Shown: in pieces, positions 24,124 to 34,020 of the stretch
Layout: every line of letters starts with the position of its first letter
Numbering within the stretch: the first letter of the stretch is position 1
Origin: Alphaproteobacteria bacterium
GTDB lineage: Bacteria > Pseudomonadota > Alphaproteobacteria > Rhizobiales > Beijerinckiaceae
Reading direction: 5' to 3'
Length of the DNA stretch: 40,872 nucleotides
NCBI GenBank assembly: GCA_016869435.1
Contig: VGEB01000016.1
Coordinates: 1 to 40,872, forward strand
Position numbers and translations under genes: made by a program
Notes under the pieces: model-generated
What the model saw: the letters and a program-made list of their open reading frames with translations, nothing else
What the model was told of the DNA's origin: nothing
The model's database searches: none

Positions 24124-25550
24124 ATTTCCCACTGATGGACGGGCGCGCCGCTCCGCTGGCGCTCGCAATAGGCCGCCATCAGGGCATAAAGATCGCCGCC
24201 GCGCGCCTCAAGAGCTTTTCGCTGCCAAGCTGCGCCCGTCTGGCGCGTTCGCACCCGAGCTTCGATAATGTCGAGGAAACCGTCTTCGGCGACGCCGAGG
24301 TCGCGAAGCCCTGCCCTTGCATCGGGAATGAGGCGCTCGAGCAATAGACGATCGGCGGCGATCTCCCCTTCTCCCGGCCAATCAAGCTTCGCGTCCAGGC
24401 CGAACCGCGCCGCCGCGTAAAAATTGCGTTTGGCGTCGTTGAAGTCGAGTCTTTCGGCGTCGCTGCCTCCGGTCAGGACAAGGACGCGCGCGAGACCGAG
24501 ATAGAGCGCGGCATTCGCCATCATGTCGATAAAGGTCGGCCCTGCCGGCAGGATGCGGTGCTCGATGCGCAAATGCGGCGCGCCGCTCTCGTCGAAGCCG
24601 ATCAGCGGGCGATTCCAACGCCAGATGACGCCATTATGCAAGCGCAGGTGCCGCATCGCCGCCGGCGGATCGTCAAAAGTCATCGGAAGTAGCGCGTCAT
24701 AATCGCGCAAATTCTCCTCGAAGATTTCGATAAGAGATCGGGTTGCATAGCCCGAGCCCATCGAAACCCTGGCCGGGCCCGGCACCTTCACCGCCTGTTC
24801 AAAGAGCGGAATGCGCGTTTCCTCCCACAACGCCTTGCCGAACAGGAAGGGCGCGTTGCCGCAGGCGGCGAGTATCGGCCCGGAAGCCGCCACCGAGGCG
24901 TTGTAATAGAGATGCGCGAGATCGGCCGGCGCTTTGAGATGTATCTGAAACGACGTCGTCGCCGCCTCCAGCATCACGTCCCGATGCACGGAAGCGAGCC
25001 GGTCGCGGCCGGCGATGTTGACATGCAGCGGCTGACCGCCGCGCAGCCGCAGCACTTCCTGGTTCAGCGCATAGTATCGGTTGAGCGGCGACATATTGGC
25101 GATTGTCAGATCGGCGTCGCGGATCGTCGGCAGCGTGCCGATCAGCACGAGATTGGCGTCGAGCCGGTGGGCGACATCGTTGCAAGTCGCCCAGAGACTC
25201 GTCAGCGACTCATGCGCTCGCGTCAGCGCATCGCCTGCGAGGGGCAAAGGCGCGCAATTCAACTCGAGGTTAAATCGCGACAGCTCCGGCACGACGAGCG
25301 GGTGATTGAGGGTTTCGAGCACATCCTGATTGATCGACGAGGGCGCATAATTATGATCGACGATCCAGGTTTCGATTTCGAAACCGACCATATGGCCGTC
25401 GCGCGAAAATCCGTCTTCCTCATACAGGCGGCGGGCGATCCTGGTTTCCACCGCGAGGCGGCCCATAAACCGCGCCTTGTCGGATGGGGTGAAGCCCGTT
25501 GTCTTGATTTCTTCCCCCAAGGCTCCTCCTTCCGCCCTCACGCTTTTCAC
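24120..25550 (-). CDS. GCS2-type glutamate-cysteine ligase-like carboxylate-amine ligase
   Basis: A protein of up to 476 residues related to the YbdK/GCS2 family, which joins an amine to the gamma-carboxyl of glutamate using ATP. HMVGFEIETWIVDHNYAPSS carries the first acidic metal ligands, with LSRFNLELNCAPLPL and the later SFQIHLKAPADLAHLYYNAS and NGVIWRWNRPLIGFD matching the family. Two starts fit: GTG at 25550 with no clear ribosome binding site, and TTG at 25520 preceded by GGAGGA. Its stop overlaps the start of the deacylase gene. The actual amine acceptor is unknown; true gamma-glutamylcysteine synthesis is one option. Confidence 0.86.
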   Translation of the reverse strand: MKSVRAEGGALGEEIKTTGFTPSDKARFMGRLAVETRIARRLYEEDGFSRDGHMVGFEIETWIVDHNYAPSSINQDVLETLNHPLVVPELSRFNLELNCAPLPLAGDALTRAHESLTSLWATCNDVAHRLDANLVLIGTLPTIRDADLTIANMSPLNRYYALNQEVLRLRGGQPLHVNIAGRDRLASVHRDVMLEAATTSFQIHLKAPADLAHLYYNASVAASGPILAACGNAPFLFGKALWEETRIPLFEQAVKVPGPARVSMGSGYATRSLIEIFEENLRDYDALLPMTFDDPPAAMRHLRLHNGVIWRWNRPLIGFDESGAPHLRIEHRILPAGPTFIDMMANAALYLGLARVLVLTGGSDAERLDFNDAKRNFYAAARFGLDAKLDWPGEGEIAADRLLLERLIPDARAGLRDLGVAEDGFLDIIEARVRTRQTGAAWQRKALEARGGDLYALMAAYCERQRSGAPVHQWEI

Positions 25551-25694
25551 AACTGGGGACCCAACGACGCCCGGACAAACCCGTTGCGGATCACTCTAAT
25601 GTAGACCGCCTGCCTTATCGATAGAGCCGGGATGGCCGGCGGGACAAGCCGCAAGCGCTGCGGTAGGTTTGCGTGACTTCGCCCGGAGCCGACC

Positions 25695-26561
25695 TTGCCT
25701 GACATCGCATATGTGAATGGCGCCTACCTTCCTCTCGCCGAGGCGCGCGTGTCGATTTTGGATCGCGGCTTCCTTTTCGCGGACGGAGTCTACGAAGTCG
25801 CCGCCGTCATCGGCGGAAGGCTCATCGACAATGAAGCGCATCTCTCGCGGCTCGCAAATTCGTTGCGCGAATTGGGCATCGAGAGTCCCCTTCCCATGCA
25901 GAAAATCGCCGATGTCGAGGCGGAACTCGTCGCGAGAAACGGCGTGAACGAAGGCCTCATCTATCTTCAGATCACCAGGGGCGCCGCCGGCGATCGCGAC
26001 TTCGCTTTTCCCGCCGGAACGACGCCGACGCTCGTCGCCTTCGCCCAAAAGAAAATCATCGTCGCCTCATCCGCGGCTGAGACTGGCGTGAAAGTCCTCA
26101 CCGTTCCTGATCTGCGCTGGGCTCGACGCGATATCAAAACCATTGCGCTGCTCGCCCAGGTGCTGGCGAAGCAGGCGGCGCTCGACGCCGGTTGTCAGGA
26201 AGCGTGGATGGTCGATCAGAACGGCCTGGTGACCGAAGGCTCGTCCTCCACCGCCTTCATCATTACCAAGGCGAACGCGATCGTGACCCGTCCGAACTCG
26301 GTCGCGATTCTTCCCGGCTGCACACGCAAGGCCGTGCAATCGCTCGCCGCGCGCGAAGGACTGACGATTGAGGAGCGCGGCTTCTCGGTCGCCGAAGCCT
26401 ATGACGCGAAGGAAGCTTTTCTCACCAGCGCCTCCAATCTCGTGCTGCCTGTCGTCTCGATCGACGGCCGTCCCATCGGGTCCGGCGCGCCGGGCGCGAA
26501 CAGTCGCCTGCTTCGGACGCTCTATATCGAATGGGCGACGAACCCCGGCGCGATGGGTTAG
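25695..26561 (+). CDS. dat: D-amino-acid transaminase
   Basis: A PLP-dependent class IV aminotransferase of 288 residues that interconverts D-alanine and D-glutamate with their keto acids, supplying cell-wall precursors. The fold-type IV sequence is clear: YVNGAYLPLAEARVSILDRGFLFADGVYE at the N-terminus, the PLP lysine Lys148 in RRDIKTIALL, and the C-terminal VTEGSSSTAFII and PNSVAILPG motifs. The start TTG at 25695 is preceded by CCCGGAGCC. The related branched-chain aminotransferase is the alternative, but the N-terminus and length fit Dat. The stop codon overlaps that of the convergent membrane-protein gene. Confidence 0.92.
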   Translation: MPDIAYVNGAYLPLAEARVSILDRGFLFADGVYEVAAVIGGRLIDNEAHLSRLANSLRELGIESPLPMQKIADVEAELVARNGVNEGLIYLQITRGAAGDRDFAFPAGTTPTLVAFAQKKIIVASSAAETGVKVLTVPDLRWARRDIKTIALLAQVLAKQAALDAGCQEAWMVDQNGLVTEGSSSTAFIITKANAIVTRPNSVAILPGCTRKAVQSLAAREGLTIEERGFSVAEAYDAKEAFLTSASNLVLPVVSIDGRPIGSGAPGANSRLLRTLYIEWATNPGAMG

Positions 26562-27223
26562 CGCTGAATTTCCAGCTCATCGTAATGGGAGCTGCGCGCC
26601 TCTTCGATCGCGAGCGCGATAATCAGGCTGAAGAGCGCGGCGGCGAGACACCAAACCGAATACCAAGCCGGTCGATTGGCGGCAAGCGCCATAAAGAAAG
26701 TGGCCAAGACCGCGACGCCGAACACACTGATCGCCCTCCGCTCCGCGAAGATCAGCGGCGTCACGGTGAGCACAAGGTAGAGAAAATCGGTCACGAGCGG
26801 CGGACGCTCGAACAAGGGATCATAGGCGAGCGAATGCCGATAGACAGATAAATCAATTCCGTCGGCGCCGGCGAGCTTCGCGATAAGATAAACTGTGAGA
26901 ATGAGACCGACGCCGCCCATGTTGCGCCACACACGCCTTCGCTCCGGATCGGATTCAGCATAGGCGGCGGCGAAAGGCGTGAGCACAGGCCACACCGTAA
27001 AAGCGATCAGCGTATAGAGATAGCGAAACGGCTGGCCCACGGCCGGATCATTGCGCGTGAGCCAGACCGCCGCCTCGACGAACTGATGCGCCGAAAACAC
27101 CACCGGAAACAGGGCGAACAGCAACATGCGCCTGTCGTGGCGCAACGCCTTGCAAACCATGCCGTAGCCGGCAAGTCCCAGCCCAAGCCCAGCGGTGATG
27201 CTTGCCTCAAGCGAATAGCACAT
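26558..27223 (-). CDS. DUF6629-like integral membrane protein
   Basis: A 221-residue protein with about seven predicted transmembrane helices, including SITAGLGLGLAGYGMVCKAL, LLFALFPVVFSAHQFVEAAV, YLYTLIAFTVWPVLTPFAAA and the final WCLAAALFSLIIALAIEEA. The N-terminus MCYSLEASITAG and the motif HQFVEAAVWL are typical of the DUF6629 family. Chosen start ATG 27223; an upstream ATG at 27238 is less family-like. Function unknown; no operon partners on this strand. Confidence 0.78.
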   Translation of the reverse strand: MCYSLEASITAGLGLGLAGYGMVCKALRHDRRMLLFALFPVVFSAHQFVEAAVWLTRNDPAVGQPFRYLYTLIAFTVWPVLTPFAAAYAESDPERRRVWRNMGGVGLILTVYLIAKLAGADGIDLSVYRHSLAYDPLFERPPLVTDFLYLVLTVTPLIFAERRAISVFGVAVLATFFMALAANRPAWYSVWCLAAALFSLIIALAIEEARSSHYDELEIQR

Positions 27224-27387
27224 GACGTCCAAGATCAAGTGATGTTGATGCTTTTAGCCATTCTAACGCCAAATTTGGCGGCGTCGAGACCTGAGCAATG
27301 CGTTCGCCGCCAATCCGCGCCCTTCGGCCGCGGAACATGTGTCCAGTAACCGCGTTCTATGACGTGAGTTCGAAAGCGGAGGTTAAA

Positions 27388-27561
27388 ATGGGCAACCTTC
27401 TGTATTGGGCCGTCGTCTTTCTGATTGTCGCGCTCGTCGCCGCCTTTCTCGGCTTCGGCGGCGTCGCCGGCTTCGCGATGGAAGGCGCGCGCATATTGTT
27501 CTGGATCGCGCTGGTCCTGCTGGTCGTTTCAGTCGTTCTCGGCCTCGTCCGGCGCGCGTGA
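27388..27561 (+). CDS. DUF1328 small membrane protein
   Basis: A 57-residue inner-membrane protein of the YtjA/DUF1328 family. Two transmembrane helices (LLYWAVVFLIVALVAAFLGF and ILFWIALVLLVVSVVLGLV) are joined by a short Gly-rich turn (GGVAGFAMEGAR), as in the family. GCGGAGG lies 6-12 bases upstream of the ATG. Function unknown; members often respond to stress. Confidence 0.92.
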   Translation: MGNLLYWAVVFLIVALVAAFLGFGGVAGFAMEGARILFWIALVLLVVSVVLGLVRRA

Positions 27562-27594
27562 GCGGGCATCGCGGATCGCCGATCAAATTTGTGA

Positions 27595-27621
27595 GCCGAC
27601 CGCTCTTCAAAAGCGGCCGGC
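27595..27621. terminator. Hairpin between DUF1328 and nadE
   Basis: GCCG-CCGCT (27595-27604) pairs with AGCGG-CGGC (27612-27621), with one A/C interruption and a loop CTTCAAA, between convergent genes. Flanking T runs are poor, so bidirectional termination is only likely. Confidence 0.45.
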
Positions 27622-27625
27622 TTAA

Positions 27626-29659
27626 TCATGGAATGTCGTCGAGCGAACGCATCCAAGCGTCCGCGACAGAATCTGATGGCGCGCGCCAATCGCCGCGTGG
27701 CGACAGCGATCCGCCCGAACTCACTTTCGGGCCGTTCGGCAACGCCGACCGTTTGAACTGGCTTGCCTCGAAAAAGCGCTTCACGAAAACGCCGAGCCAA
27801 TGTTTGATCGTCGATAGGTCGTAAGCGATCTTGTCTTTTTCCGCGATGCCTGTCGGCCATGATCCGGCGGCCGCATGCCGCCAGGCGCGCCAGGCGAGAA
27901 AAGCGATCTTCGCCGGCGCAAATCCGTATCGGGTCGCATAATAGAGGTTGAAGTCCTGCAGCGCGTAGGGCCCGATTGTTTCCTCGGTTCGCTGCGTCGT
28001 TTCGCCGGGCACGAGCTCGGGCGAAATCTCGGTCGCAAGCACATCCTCGAGCACGGCCACGGTTTCCGGGCCGAAGCGCGCGTCGCGGGCGCACCAGCGG
28101 ATGAGGTGCTGGATGAGCGTCTTAGGCACCGAGGCGTTGACGTTGTAATGCGACATCTGATCGCCGACGCCGTAGGTGCACCAACCGAGCGCGAGCTCCG
28201 ATAGATCGCCGGTGCCGATGACGATCGCGCCATGGCGATTGGCGAGACGAAACAGCAGCGACGTGCGGGCGCCCGCCTGCACATTCTCGTAAGTCGCGTC
28301 ATAAACCGCTTCGCCGCGCGCGGCCGGGTGGTCGATATCGACGAGCATCTGCTTGCAGGCGGCGGTCACATCGATTTCCTGCGCCGTGATTCCAAGCGCC
28401 CGCATCAGCCGCCAGGCGTTGGACTTGGTGCGTTCGCTGGTGGCGAAGGCCGGCAGCGTGAAGCCCAGCACATTTTCGCGCGGCAGGCCGAGCGCACCCA
28501 TCGCCGTCGCCGCCACCAGCAGCGCCTGCGTCGAATCCAGTCCGCCGGAGACGCCGATCACGACCTTTTTCAGCTGCGTGGCGCGCAGGCGCTGTGCGAG
28601 CCCATGCGACTGGATGTTGAACGCCTCGAAACATAGTTCGGCCAGTCGAGTCTCGTCGGACGGCACGAAGGGAAATCGTCCGACCTCGCGCAGAAATCCG
28701 AGATCGCGATCGCAAGTCGGGGCGAGTTCGAAAGGGATGCGGCGAAAGCGCGTCGCGCCCTGCTCGACGTCGGCGCAGGCCCCGAATGTCCCTTGCCGCA
28801 TCCGCTCGGCGAGAAGACGACCGATGTCGATGTCGGCGAGCGTCAATTGCGGTTCGTCCGAAAAGCGCGGCGCCTTGGCGAGAACGTCGCCCTTTTCGCA
28901 GATCAGCGCTTCGCCGTCCCAGGCGAGGTCGGTCGTCGACTCGCCCTGCCCCGCCGCCGAATAGAGATAGGCGGCAAGGCAGCGCGCCGAATGCGCCGCA
29001 CAGAGCGTCTCGCGATACTCTGATTTGCCGACAATCGCGTTCGACGCCGAGAGGTTGAGCAATACGGTCGCGCCCGCGAGCGCCGCGCGCGCCGAAGGCG
29101 GTATTGGAACCCACACGTCCTCGCAGATTTCCATATGGATGACGAGGCCGCGGAAGTCCGTCGCTGCGAGGAGCGTATCGGAGCCGAAGGGCGCAGTTTG
29201 TCCGGCGATCTCGATCTCTTCATCGGCGATGAAAGCGCCGGAAGAAAAGTGCCGCTGTTCGTAAAATTCGCGATAGTTCGGCAGATAGACCTTCGGCGTC
29301 ACGGCGAGGACGCGGCCGCGCAGAATCGCGACGGCGCAATTGTAGAGGCGGCCGCGATGGCGCAGCGGCGCGCCGACAATGATCAGCGGATGAATGCCGG
29401 ATGACGCCTCGATAAGTTCGGCGAGCGCCGCTTCGACGGCGTCGAGCAGCGCCCCCTGATGCAGGAGATCGTCGATCGCATAGGAGGACAGTCCCAATTC
29501 GGGGAACAGCACGAGCGAGGCGCCCTGCTTGTCAGCGTCCCGCGCCAGTTCGATCGTCCGCGACACGTTGAACGCCGGATCGGCGACTCTGACCCTTGGC
29601 GTCGCTACGGCGACGCGAACGAAGCCATGCGTGTGCAGACAGTAGAAAGGGTGGGTCAT
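27626..29659 (-). CDS. nadE: Glutamine-dependent NAD+ synthetase
   Basis: A 677-residue two-domain enzyme making NAD+ from nicotinate adenine dinucleotide, ATP and glutamine. The N-terminal nitrilase-like glutaminase has its triad: Glu54 in [10 protein letters not shown], Lys123 in [10 protein letters not shown] and Cys179 in [11 protein letters not shown]. The C-terminal synthetase has the P-loop [16 protein letters not shown] and downstream [19 protein letters not shown]. The length is normal for the long glutamine-dependent class. It starts [20 protein letters not shown]. It stands alone, convergent with the DUF1328 gene. Confidence 0.97.
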   Translation of the reverse strand: MTHPFYCLHTHGFVRVAVATPRVRVADPAFNVSRTIELARDADKQGASLVLFPELGLSSYAIDDLLHQGALLDAVEAALAELIEASSGIHPLIIVGAPLRHRGRLYNCAVAILRGRVLAVTPKVYLPNYREFYEQRHFSSGAFIADEEIEIAGQTAPFGSDTLLAATDFRGLVIHMEICEDVWVPIPPSARAALAGATVLLNLSASNAIVGKSEYRETLCAAHSARCLAAYLYSAAGQGESTTDLAWDGEALICEKGDVLAKAPRFSDEPQLTLADIDIGRLLAERMRQGTFGACADVEQGATRFRRIPFELAPTCDRDLGFLREVGRFPFVPSDETRLAELCFEAFNIQSHGLAQRLRATQLKKVVIGVSGGLDSTQALLVAATAMGALGLPRENVLGFTLPAFATSERTKSNAWRLMRALGITAQEIDVTAACKQMLVDIDHPAARGEAVYDATYENVQAGARTSLLFRLANRHGAIVIGTGDLSELALGWCTYGVGDQMSHYNVNASVPKTLIQHLIRWCARDARFGPETVAVLEDVLATEISPELVPGETTQRTEETIGPYALQDFNLYYATRYGFAPAKIAFLAWRAWRHAAAGSWPTGIAEKDKIAYDLSTIKHWLGVFVKRFFEASQFKRSALPNGPKVSSGGSLSPRGDWRAPSDSVADAWMRSLDDIP

Positions 29660-29798
29660 GAAGTCCGCCTGCGCCGCCGAGTTTGCGAGCGGAGCGCTCG
29701 TCCGCAGTGATAATGCAAGACGCCCGCAAGAAAGTCACACGCCAGGGTCGACTGCCTTAGCGGGCGCACAATTGGCTCAAGAGGCGAGTTTAGCGCGT

Positions 29799-30125
29799 TC
29801 ATCGGCAATTCCGGCGAAGCCATTCCTCCAACTGCTCAAAACGAAATGCTCCGCTATCGTGGAGGGCGGAAATGAATGTCCATGCTTCGTCGGTAGTCGC
29901 CTTAAGCGAAACCCCGTTGATAGCGAGAAAAGTGAACATGGCCGCGAAGGCGACACGCTTGTTCCCGTCGGCGAAAGCATGGTTCTGCGAAAGGCTTTCC
30001 CACAGCGCGGCCGCTTGCACGATCACGTCGACGTAATAGCCGGTTTGTGGACGATATCTAGTTCCATCTTGATAAATCAAGATATGCTCAAATAGAAAAG
30101 GGCGGGGTCTCCCCCGCCCTCTCAA
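29799..30125 (-). pseudogene. 5'-truncated death-on-curing (Doc/Fic) toxin gene
   Basis: About 95 residues match the C-terminal part of Doc-like toxins, which phosphorylate or AMPylate targets: RPQTGYYVDVIVQAAALWES followed by NHAFADGNKRVAFAAMF (Fic-type HxFxDGNKR, with Pro replaced by Ala) and TFLAINGVSLKA. The roughly 50 N-terminal residues of the family are missing. The first 13 codons of this frame are simply the hppA terminator hairpin read in the opposite reading of its sequence, and no ribosome binding site is present. No antitoxin gene is adjacent. Probably an inactive relic, although the catalytic segment survives. Confidence 0.75.
30096..30120 (-). terminator. Intrinsic terminator of hppA
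   Basis: On the minus strand, GGGCGGGG pairs with CCCCGCCC around a short AGA-centred loop (arms 30111-30119 and 30100-30107), followed by TTTTC (30099-30095). It lies about 25 bases after the hppA stop codon. Confidence 0.82.
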
Positions 30126-30143
30126 AACTGCCTGCCCGACGCC

Positions 30144-32324
30144 TCAATGCGCCAGGATCGCCAGCATCAGCAGCGCGACGATATTGGTGATCTTGATCGC
30201 CGGATTCACCGCGGGGCCGGCGGTGTCCTTGTAAGGGTCGCCGACCGTGTCGCCGGTCACCGCCGCCTTATGGGCGTCGGAGCCCTTCTCGTGCTTGACG
30301 CCGGCCTCGTCGACGAATCCGTCCTCGAAGGATTTCTTGGCGTTGTCCCAGGCGCCGCCGCCCGACGTCATCGAAATCGCGACGAAGAGGCCGTTCACGA
30401 TCACGCCCAAAAGCAGCGCGCCAAGCGCAGCAAAGGCGTTGGCCTTGCCGCCGAGAATCCAGGCGACGACGAAGGCGACGATCGGCGCCAGCACCGGCAA
30501 GAGCGACGGAACGATCATCTCCTTGATCGCCGCCTGGGTCAGCATGTCGACGGCGCGGCCGTAATCCGGCCGATCCGTGCCCGCCATGATGCCGGGCTTT
30601 TCCTTGAACTGCCGGCGCACCTCGACGACGACCGAGCCGGCGGCGCGTCCCACCGCCGTCATGGCGATGCCGCCGAAGAGATAGGGGATGAGGCCGCCGA
30701 AGATGAGGCCAGCCACGACGTAGGGGTTCGAGAGGTCGAAATCGACCTTGTCGATGCCCTTGAAGAAGGGCACGCCCGCTTCGATGAAATGCTTCAGATC
30801 GTTCGTGTAGGCGGCGAAGAGCACCAGCGCGCCAAGGCCCGCCGAACCGATGGCGTAACCCTTGGTCACCGCCTTTGTGGTGTTGCCGACCGCGTCGAGC
30901 GCGTCGGTGTTGCGGCGTACCTCCTTCGGCAGGCCGGACATTTCGGCGATGCCGCCGGCGTTGTCGGTGACCGGGCCGAAAGCGTCGAGCGCGACGATCA
31001 TGCCGGCGAGACCCAGCATCGTCGTCACGGCGATCGCGGTGCCGTAGAGGCCGCCGAGTTCGTATGAAAGAATGATGCCGAGAACGATGACGAGCGCCGG
31101 CGCCGCGGTCGATTCAAGCGACACCGCGAGGCCCTGGATGACGTTCGTGCCATGTCCAGTCACCGACGCCTGCGCGATCGACACCACCGGACGCTTGCCG
31201 GTGCCGGTGTAATATTCGGTGATGTAGACGATGGCGCCGGTGACGATCAGGCCCAGAACGCCCGAGAGGAACAAGCCGTAGCCGTGAATCGCTTCGCCAT
31301 TCACCTTGCCGACTTCGCCCCAGCCGACGGTGACGGTCGTCGCCAGGAACAGGCCGGCGACTGACAGCACGCCGGTGGCGATCAGGCCCTTGTAAAGCGC
31401 GCCCATGATCGAATCGTCGATGCCGAGCTGCTTGAAATAGGGCGCGGCGAATTTGCCCCATTCGGTGTCGTCGTCGCCGAGTTTGACGAAATAAGTGCCG
31501 GCGATCGAGGTGAGGATCGACAGGCCGCCGATCGCCAGCGGATAGATCATCGCCGACGCCAGCCCTTCCTGGCCGGCGAAGAAGATCGAGGCGAGCACCA
31601 TGGTGGCGACAACCGTCACCGCATAGGTCTCGAAGAGGTCGGCCGCCATGCCGGCGCAATCGCCGACATTGTCGCCTACGTTATCGGCGATCGTCGCCGG
31701 GTTGCGCGGATCATCCTCGGGAATGCCGGCTTCGACCTTGCCGACGAGATCGGCGCCGACATCGGCGCCCTTGGTGAAAATGCCGCCGCCAAGGCGGGCG
31801 AAAATCGAAATCAGCGAGCCGCCAAAGCCGAGCGCCACCAGCGCGTCGACGACGGTGCGGTCCGACGGCGCATGGCCGAGGAACCAGGTCAGGATCGCGT
31901 AATAGACGGCGACGCCGAGCAGCGCGAGGCCGGCGACGAGAAGTCCGGTGACCGCGCCAGCCTTGAAGGCGATGTCGAGGCCGCCGGCGAGCGATTTGGT
32001 CGCCGCCTGCGCCGTGCGGACATTGGCGCGCACCGAGACGTTCATGCCGATATAGCCGGCGGCGCCCGAAAGCACGGCGCCCAGCATGAATCCGAAGGCC
32101 ACCGCCCATCCAAGCAGAACGACCAGGATCACAAAGATCACGCCGCCGACCATGGCGATCGTCCGGTATTGGCGATTGAGATAGGCCTGCGCGCCCTCGG
32201 CGACGGCGCCCGAAATCTCCTGCATCCGCGCCGACCCCGGATCGGCCGCCAGCAATTCCTGTGACGTCTTGACGCCGTAAACGATGGACATCAATCCGAA
32301 GACGATGGTTAGAAACAGAACCAT
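30144..32324 (-). CDS. hppA: Membrane-bound proton-translocating pyrophosphatase
   Basis: A 726-residue inner-membrane pump coupling pyrophosphate hydrolysis to H+ transport, with about 15-16 transmembrane helices. The substrate site appears as [21 protein letters not shown] and [18 protein letters not shown], and a second acidic cluster is [18 protein letters not shown]. The sequence [17 protein letters not shown] has Lys where K+-dependent pumps have Ala, predicting the K+-independent type. The start ATG 32324 ([11 protein letters not shown]) excludes 25 unsupported residues. It has its own terminator, so it is probably a single-gene transcript. Confidence 0.97.
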   Translation of the reverse strand: MVLFLTIVFGLMSIVYGVKTSQELLAADPGSARMQEISGAVAEGAQAYLNRQYRTIAMVGGVIFVILVVLLGWAVAFGFMLGAVLSGAAGYIGMNVSVRANVRTAQAATKSLAGGLDIAFKAGAVTGLLVAGLALLGVAVYYAILTWFLGHAPSDRTVVDALVALGFGGSLISIFARLGGGIFTKGADVGADLVGKVEAGIPEDDPRNPATIADNVGDNVGDCAGMAADLFETYAVTVVATMVLASIFFAGQEGLASAMIYPLAIGGLSILTSIAGTYFVKLGDDDTEWGKFAAPYFKQLGIDDSIMGALYKGLIATGVLSVAGLFLATTVTVGWGEVGKVNGEAIHGYGLFLSGVLGLIVTGAIVYITEYYTGTGKRPVVSIAQASVTGHGTNVIQGLAVSLESTAAPALVIVLGIILSYELGGLYGTAIAVTTMLGLAGMIVALDAFGPVTDNAGGIAEMSGLPKEVRRNTDALDAVGNTTKAVTKGYAIGSAGLGALVLFAAYTNDLKHFIEAGVPFFKGIDKVDFDLSNPYVVAGLIFGGLIPYLFGGIAMTAVGRAAGSVVVEVRRQFKEKPGIMAGTDRPDYGRAVDMLTQAAIKEMIVPSLLPVLAPIVAFVVAWILGGKANAFAALGALLLGVIVNGLFVAISMTSGGGAWDNAKKSFEDGFVDEAGVKHEKGSDAHKAAVTGDTVGDPYKDTAGPAVNPAIKITNIVALLMLAILAH

Positions 32325-32401
32325 TTTGGCTTCGCCTTTTCGTTCTTCGACCGAGGAATGGCCGAATTGGTCGCGTCGCGGCGAACGGATGTCGCGCAAC
32401 G

Positions 32402-32439
32402 AAAAAAGAGTGGCGGCCCCGCCGAGTGAATCGGCGGGG
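32402..32439 (-). terminator. Probable terminator after thiL
   Basis: A perfect 9-bp stem CCCCGCCGA/TCGGCGGGG (32417-32425 and 32431-32439) with a 5-base loop. On the minus strand a run of six T follows 9 bases later (32407-32402). It separates thiL from hppA on the same strand. The spacing before the T run is longer than ideal. Confidence 0.5.
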
Positions 32440-32509
32440 ACAGCGACTTTCCGGCGGGCTTTCTGCCAGAAACGTGGCCGGGCGGCAATGCTGCGCGACC
32501 CCGTATTTC

Positions 32510-33460
32510 TCAGAAGTGTTGGAAGGACAATTTTTTGAAAAAGACGGGCTTTTTGTGTCCGTCGAGAAAAATCGGCTGAGCATGTCCCGCGACGATTTCG
32601 CCGATGCGGCGCGCGGGCTCTGGAGGCGGCGCGCCGCTTTCGCAGGCGATGAGGATTTCATAGTCGTCTCCGCCTGTTATCGCCGATTCGAACAGCCCGG
32701 GGTCGATCGCGATAGCCTCGCGCGCGGCGGGGGACAGCGGAACGTTCGGAACGTCGACGACGGCGCTGGCGCCCGAGGCGCCGCACAGCTTGGCGAGATC
32801 ACCGGCGAGACCGTCGGAAATATCCATCGCGGCGCTGGCGTTGGCGGAGAGCCACGGCGCGAGATCAAGGCGCGGCTGGGGCAGCAGATAGCGCCCGATC
32901 AGATAATCGCGGGCGCCGGCCGAAAGGCGCGCCGCGAGCGCGGCGTCGCGCCGAACGGCAAGTCCCAGCGCGGCGTCGCCGATCGGGCCCGAGACGAAGA
33001 TCGCGTCGCCGGGCTTCGCGCCGCCGCGCGGCACGAAGCGTGGCGCGCGCCCAAGCGCCGTTATCGAAATGGTCAGCGGACCGGGCGTCGCCCCCGTGTC
33101 GCCGCCGATGAGCGGCGACCCATAGGCGCGCGCATCCTCGGCGAGGCCCGCAGCGAAGGCCTCAAGCCAGTCGTTGGTCCAGTCGGCGGGCAATGCGAGG
33201 CCCAACAAAAAGCCGATCGGCTCGGAGCCCTTGGCGGCGAGATCGGAGAGATTGACGCGCAGCGCCTTCTTGGCGATCAGCGCCGGCGCATCGTCTGCAA
33301 AAAAATGCACCCCGGCGACGATCATGTCGGTCGTGACGACGAGCGGCGCGCTTTGCGGAGGCAGAAGCGCGGCGTCGTCCTTTAAGCCCAGCGCCGCCGC
33401 GCCGGCGATCGGCGCGAAGATGCGGGCGATGATGTCGTCTTCGCTATAGCGTTGCGGCAT
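32510..33460 (-). CDS. thiL: Thiamine-monophosphate kinase
   Basis: A 316-residue kinase converting thiamine monophosphate to the diphosphate, an ATP-dependent last step of the cofactor pathway. PurM/AIR-synthase-like fold with [23 protein letters not shown] and [21 protein letters not shown], the [19 protein letters not shown] motif and [20 protein letters not shown]. It ends near FKKLSFQHF and lies downstream of nusB in the usual alphaproteobacterial order, separated by a palindromic repeat. Confidence 0.96.
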   Translation of the reverse strand: MPQRYSEDDIIARIFAPIAGAAALGLKDDAALLPPQSAPLVVTTDMIVAGVHFFADDAPALIAKKALRVNLSDLAAKGSEPIGFLLGLALPADWTNDWLEAFAAGLAEDARAYGSPLIGGDTGATPGPLTISITALGRAPRFVPRGGAKPGDAIFVSGPIGDAALGLAVRRDAALAARLSAGARDYLIGRYLLPQPRLDLAPWLSANASAAMDISDGLAGDLAKLCGASGASAVVDVPNVPLSPAAREAIAIDPGLFESAITGGDDYEILIACESGAPPPEPARRIGEIVAGHAQPIFLDGHKKPVFFKKLSFQHF

Positions 33461-33499
33461 GCGGAAGCCTTCGACTGCCGGCGAAGCGGGGTCTGGTGA

Positions 33500-33556
33500 G
33501 GGCCCTCATCCGTCGTCACTTCGTGACGACATCTTCTCCCGCAAGCGGGAGAAGGA
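33500..33556. repeat. Palindromic repeat between thiL and nusB
   Basis: Two adjacent perfect hairpins: GTCGTCAC/GTGACGAC around TTC (33512-33530) and CTTCTCCCGC/GCGGGAGAAG around AA (33533-33554), preceded by CCCTCATCC. Typical of the mosaic intergenic elements of this order. Confidence 0.8.
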
Positions 33557-33567
33557 AGAAACAAATT

Positions 33568-34020
33568 CTAACTTAGCTCCTCGGCGCGCTCCTCATGCGC
33601 GATCTTGTCGAGCACGGCGTTGACCATGCCTGACTCGGTCGGTCCGAAAAAGGCGCCGGCGACGTCGACATATTCCTTGATGACGACGCGCGCCGGAACG
33701 TCCTTGCGCGAGCGCAGCTCATAGGCGCCGGCGCGCAATGCGGCGCGCATCACCGACTCCAATCGCGACAGCGGCCAGCCGCCCGCAAGCGCGCGATCAA
33801 TCTGCCGGTCGATCGCGACCTGATCGGTGAGCACGCCCTGCAGCACGTCACGAAAAAAGGACGCGTCCGCCGGCTTGTATTGCGCGCCCTCGATCTCGCG
33901 GCCGATCCAGTGCGATTCGAATTCGGCGAAAATCTCGTTGAGGCCCTTGCCGGCGACCTCCATCTGATAAAGCGCTTGCACGATCGCGAGACGCGCCGCC
34001 GAACGTTGGTCCAGACTCAT
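33568..34020 (-). CDS. nusB: Transcription antitermination factor NusB
   Basis: A 150-residue all-helical RNA-binding protein that joins NusE at boxA in rRNA antitermination. QRSAARLAIVQALYQMEVAG at the N-terminus, LSRLESVMRAALRAGAYELR and the final PTESGMVNAVLDKIA are characteristic. Its ATG overlaps the ribH stop (ATGA), indicating coupled translation. Confidence 0.97.
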   Translation of the reverse strand: MSLDQRSAARLAIVQALYQMEVAGKGLNEIFAEFESHWIGREIEGAQYKPADASFFRDVLQGVLTDQVAIDRQIDRALAGGWPLSRLESVMRAALRAGAYELRSRKDVPARVVIKEYVDVAGAFFGPTESGMVNAVLDKIAHEERAEELS

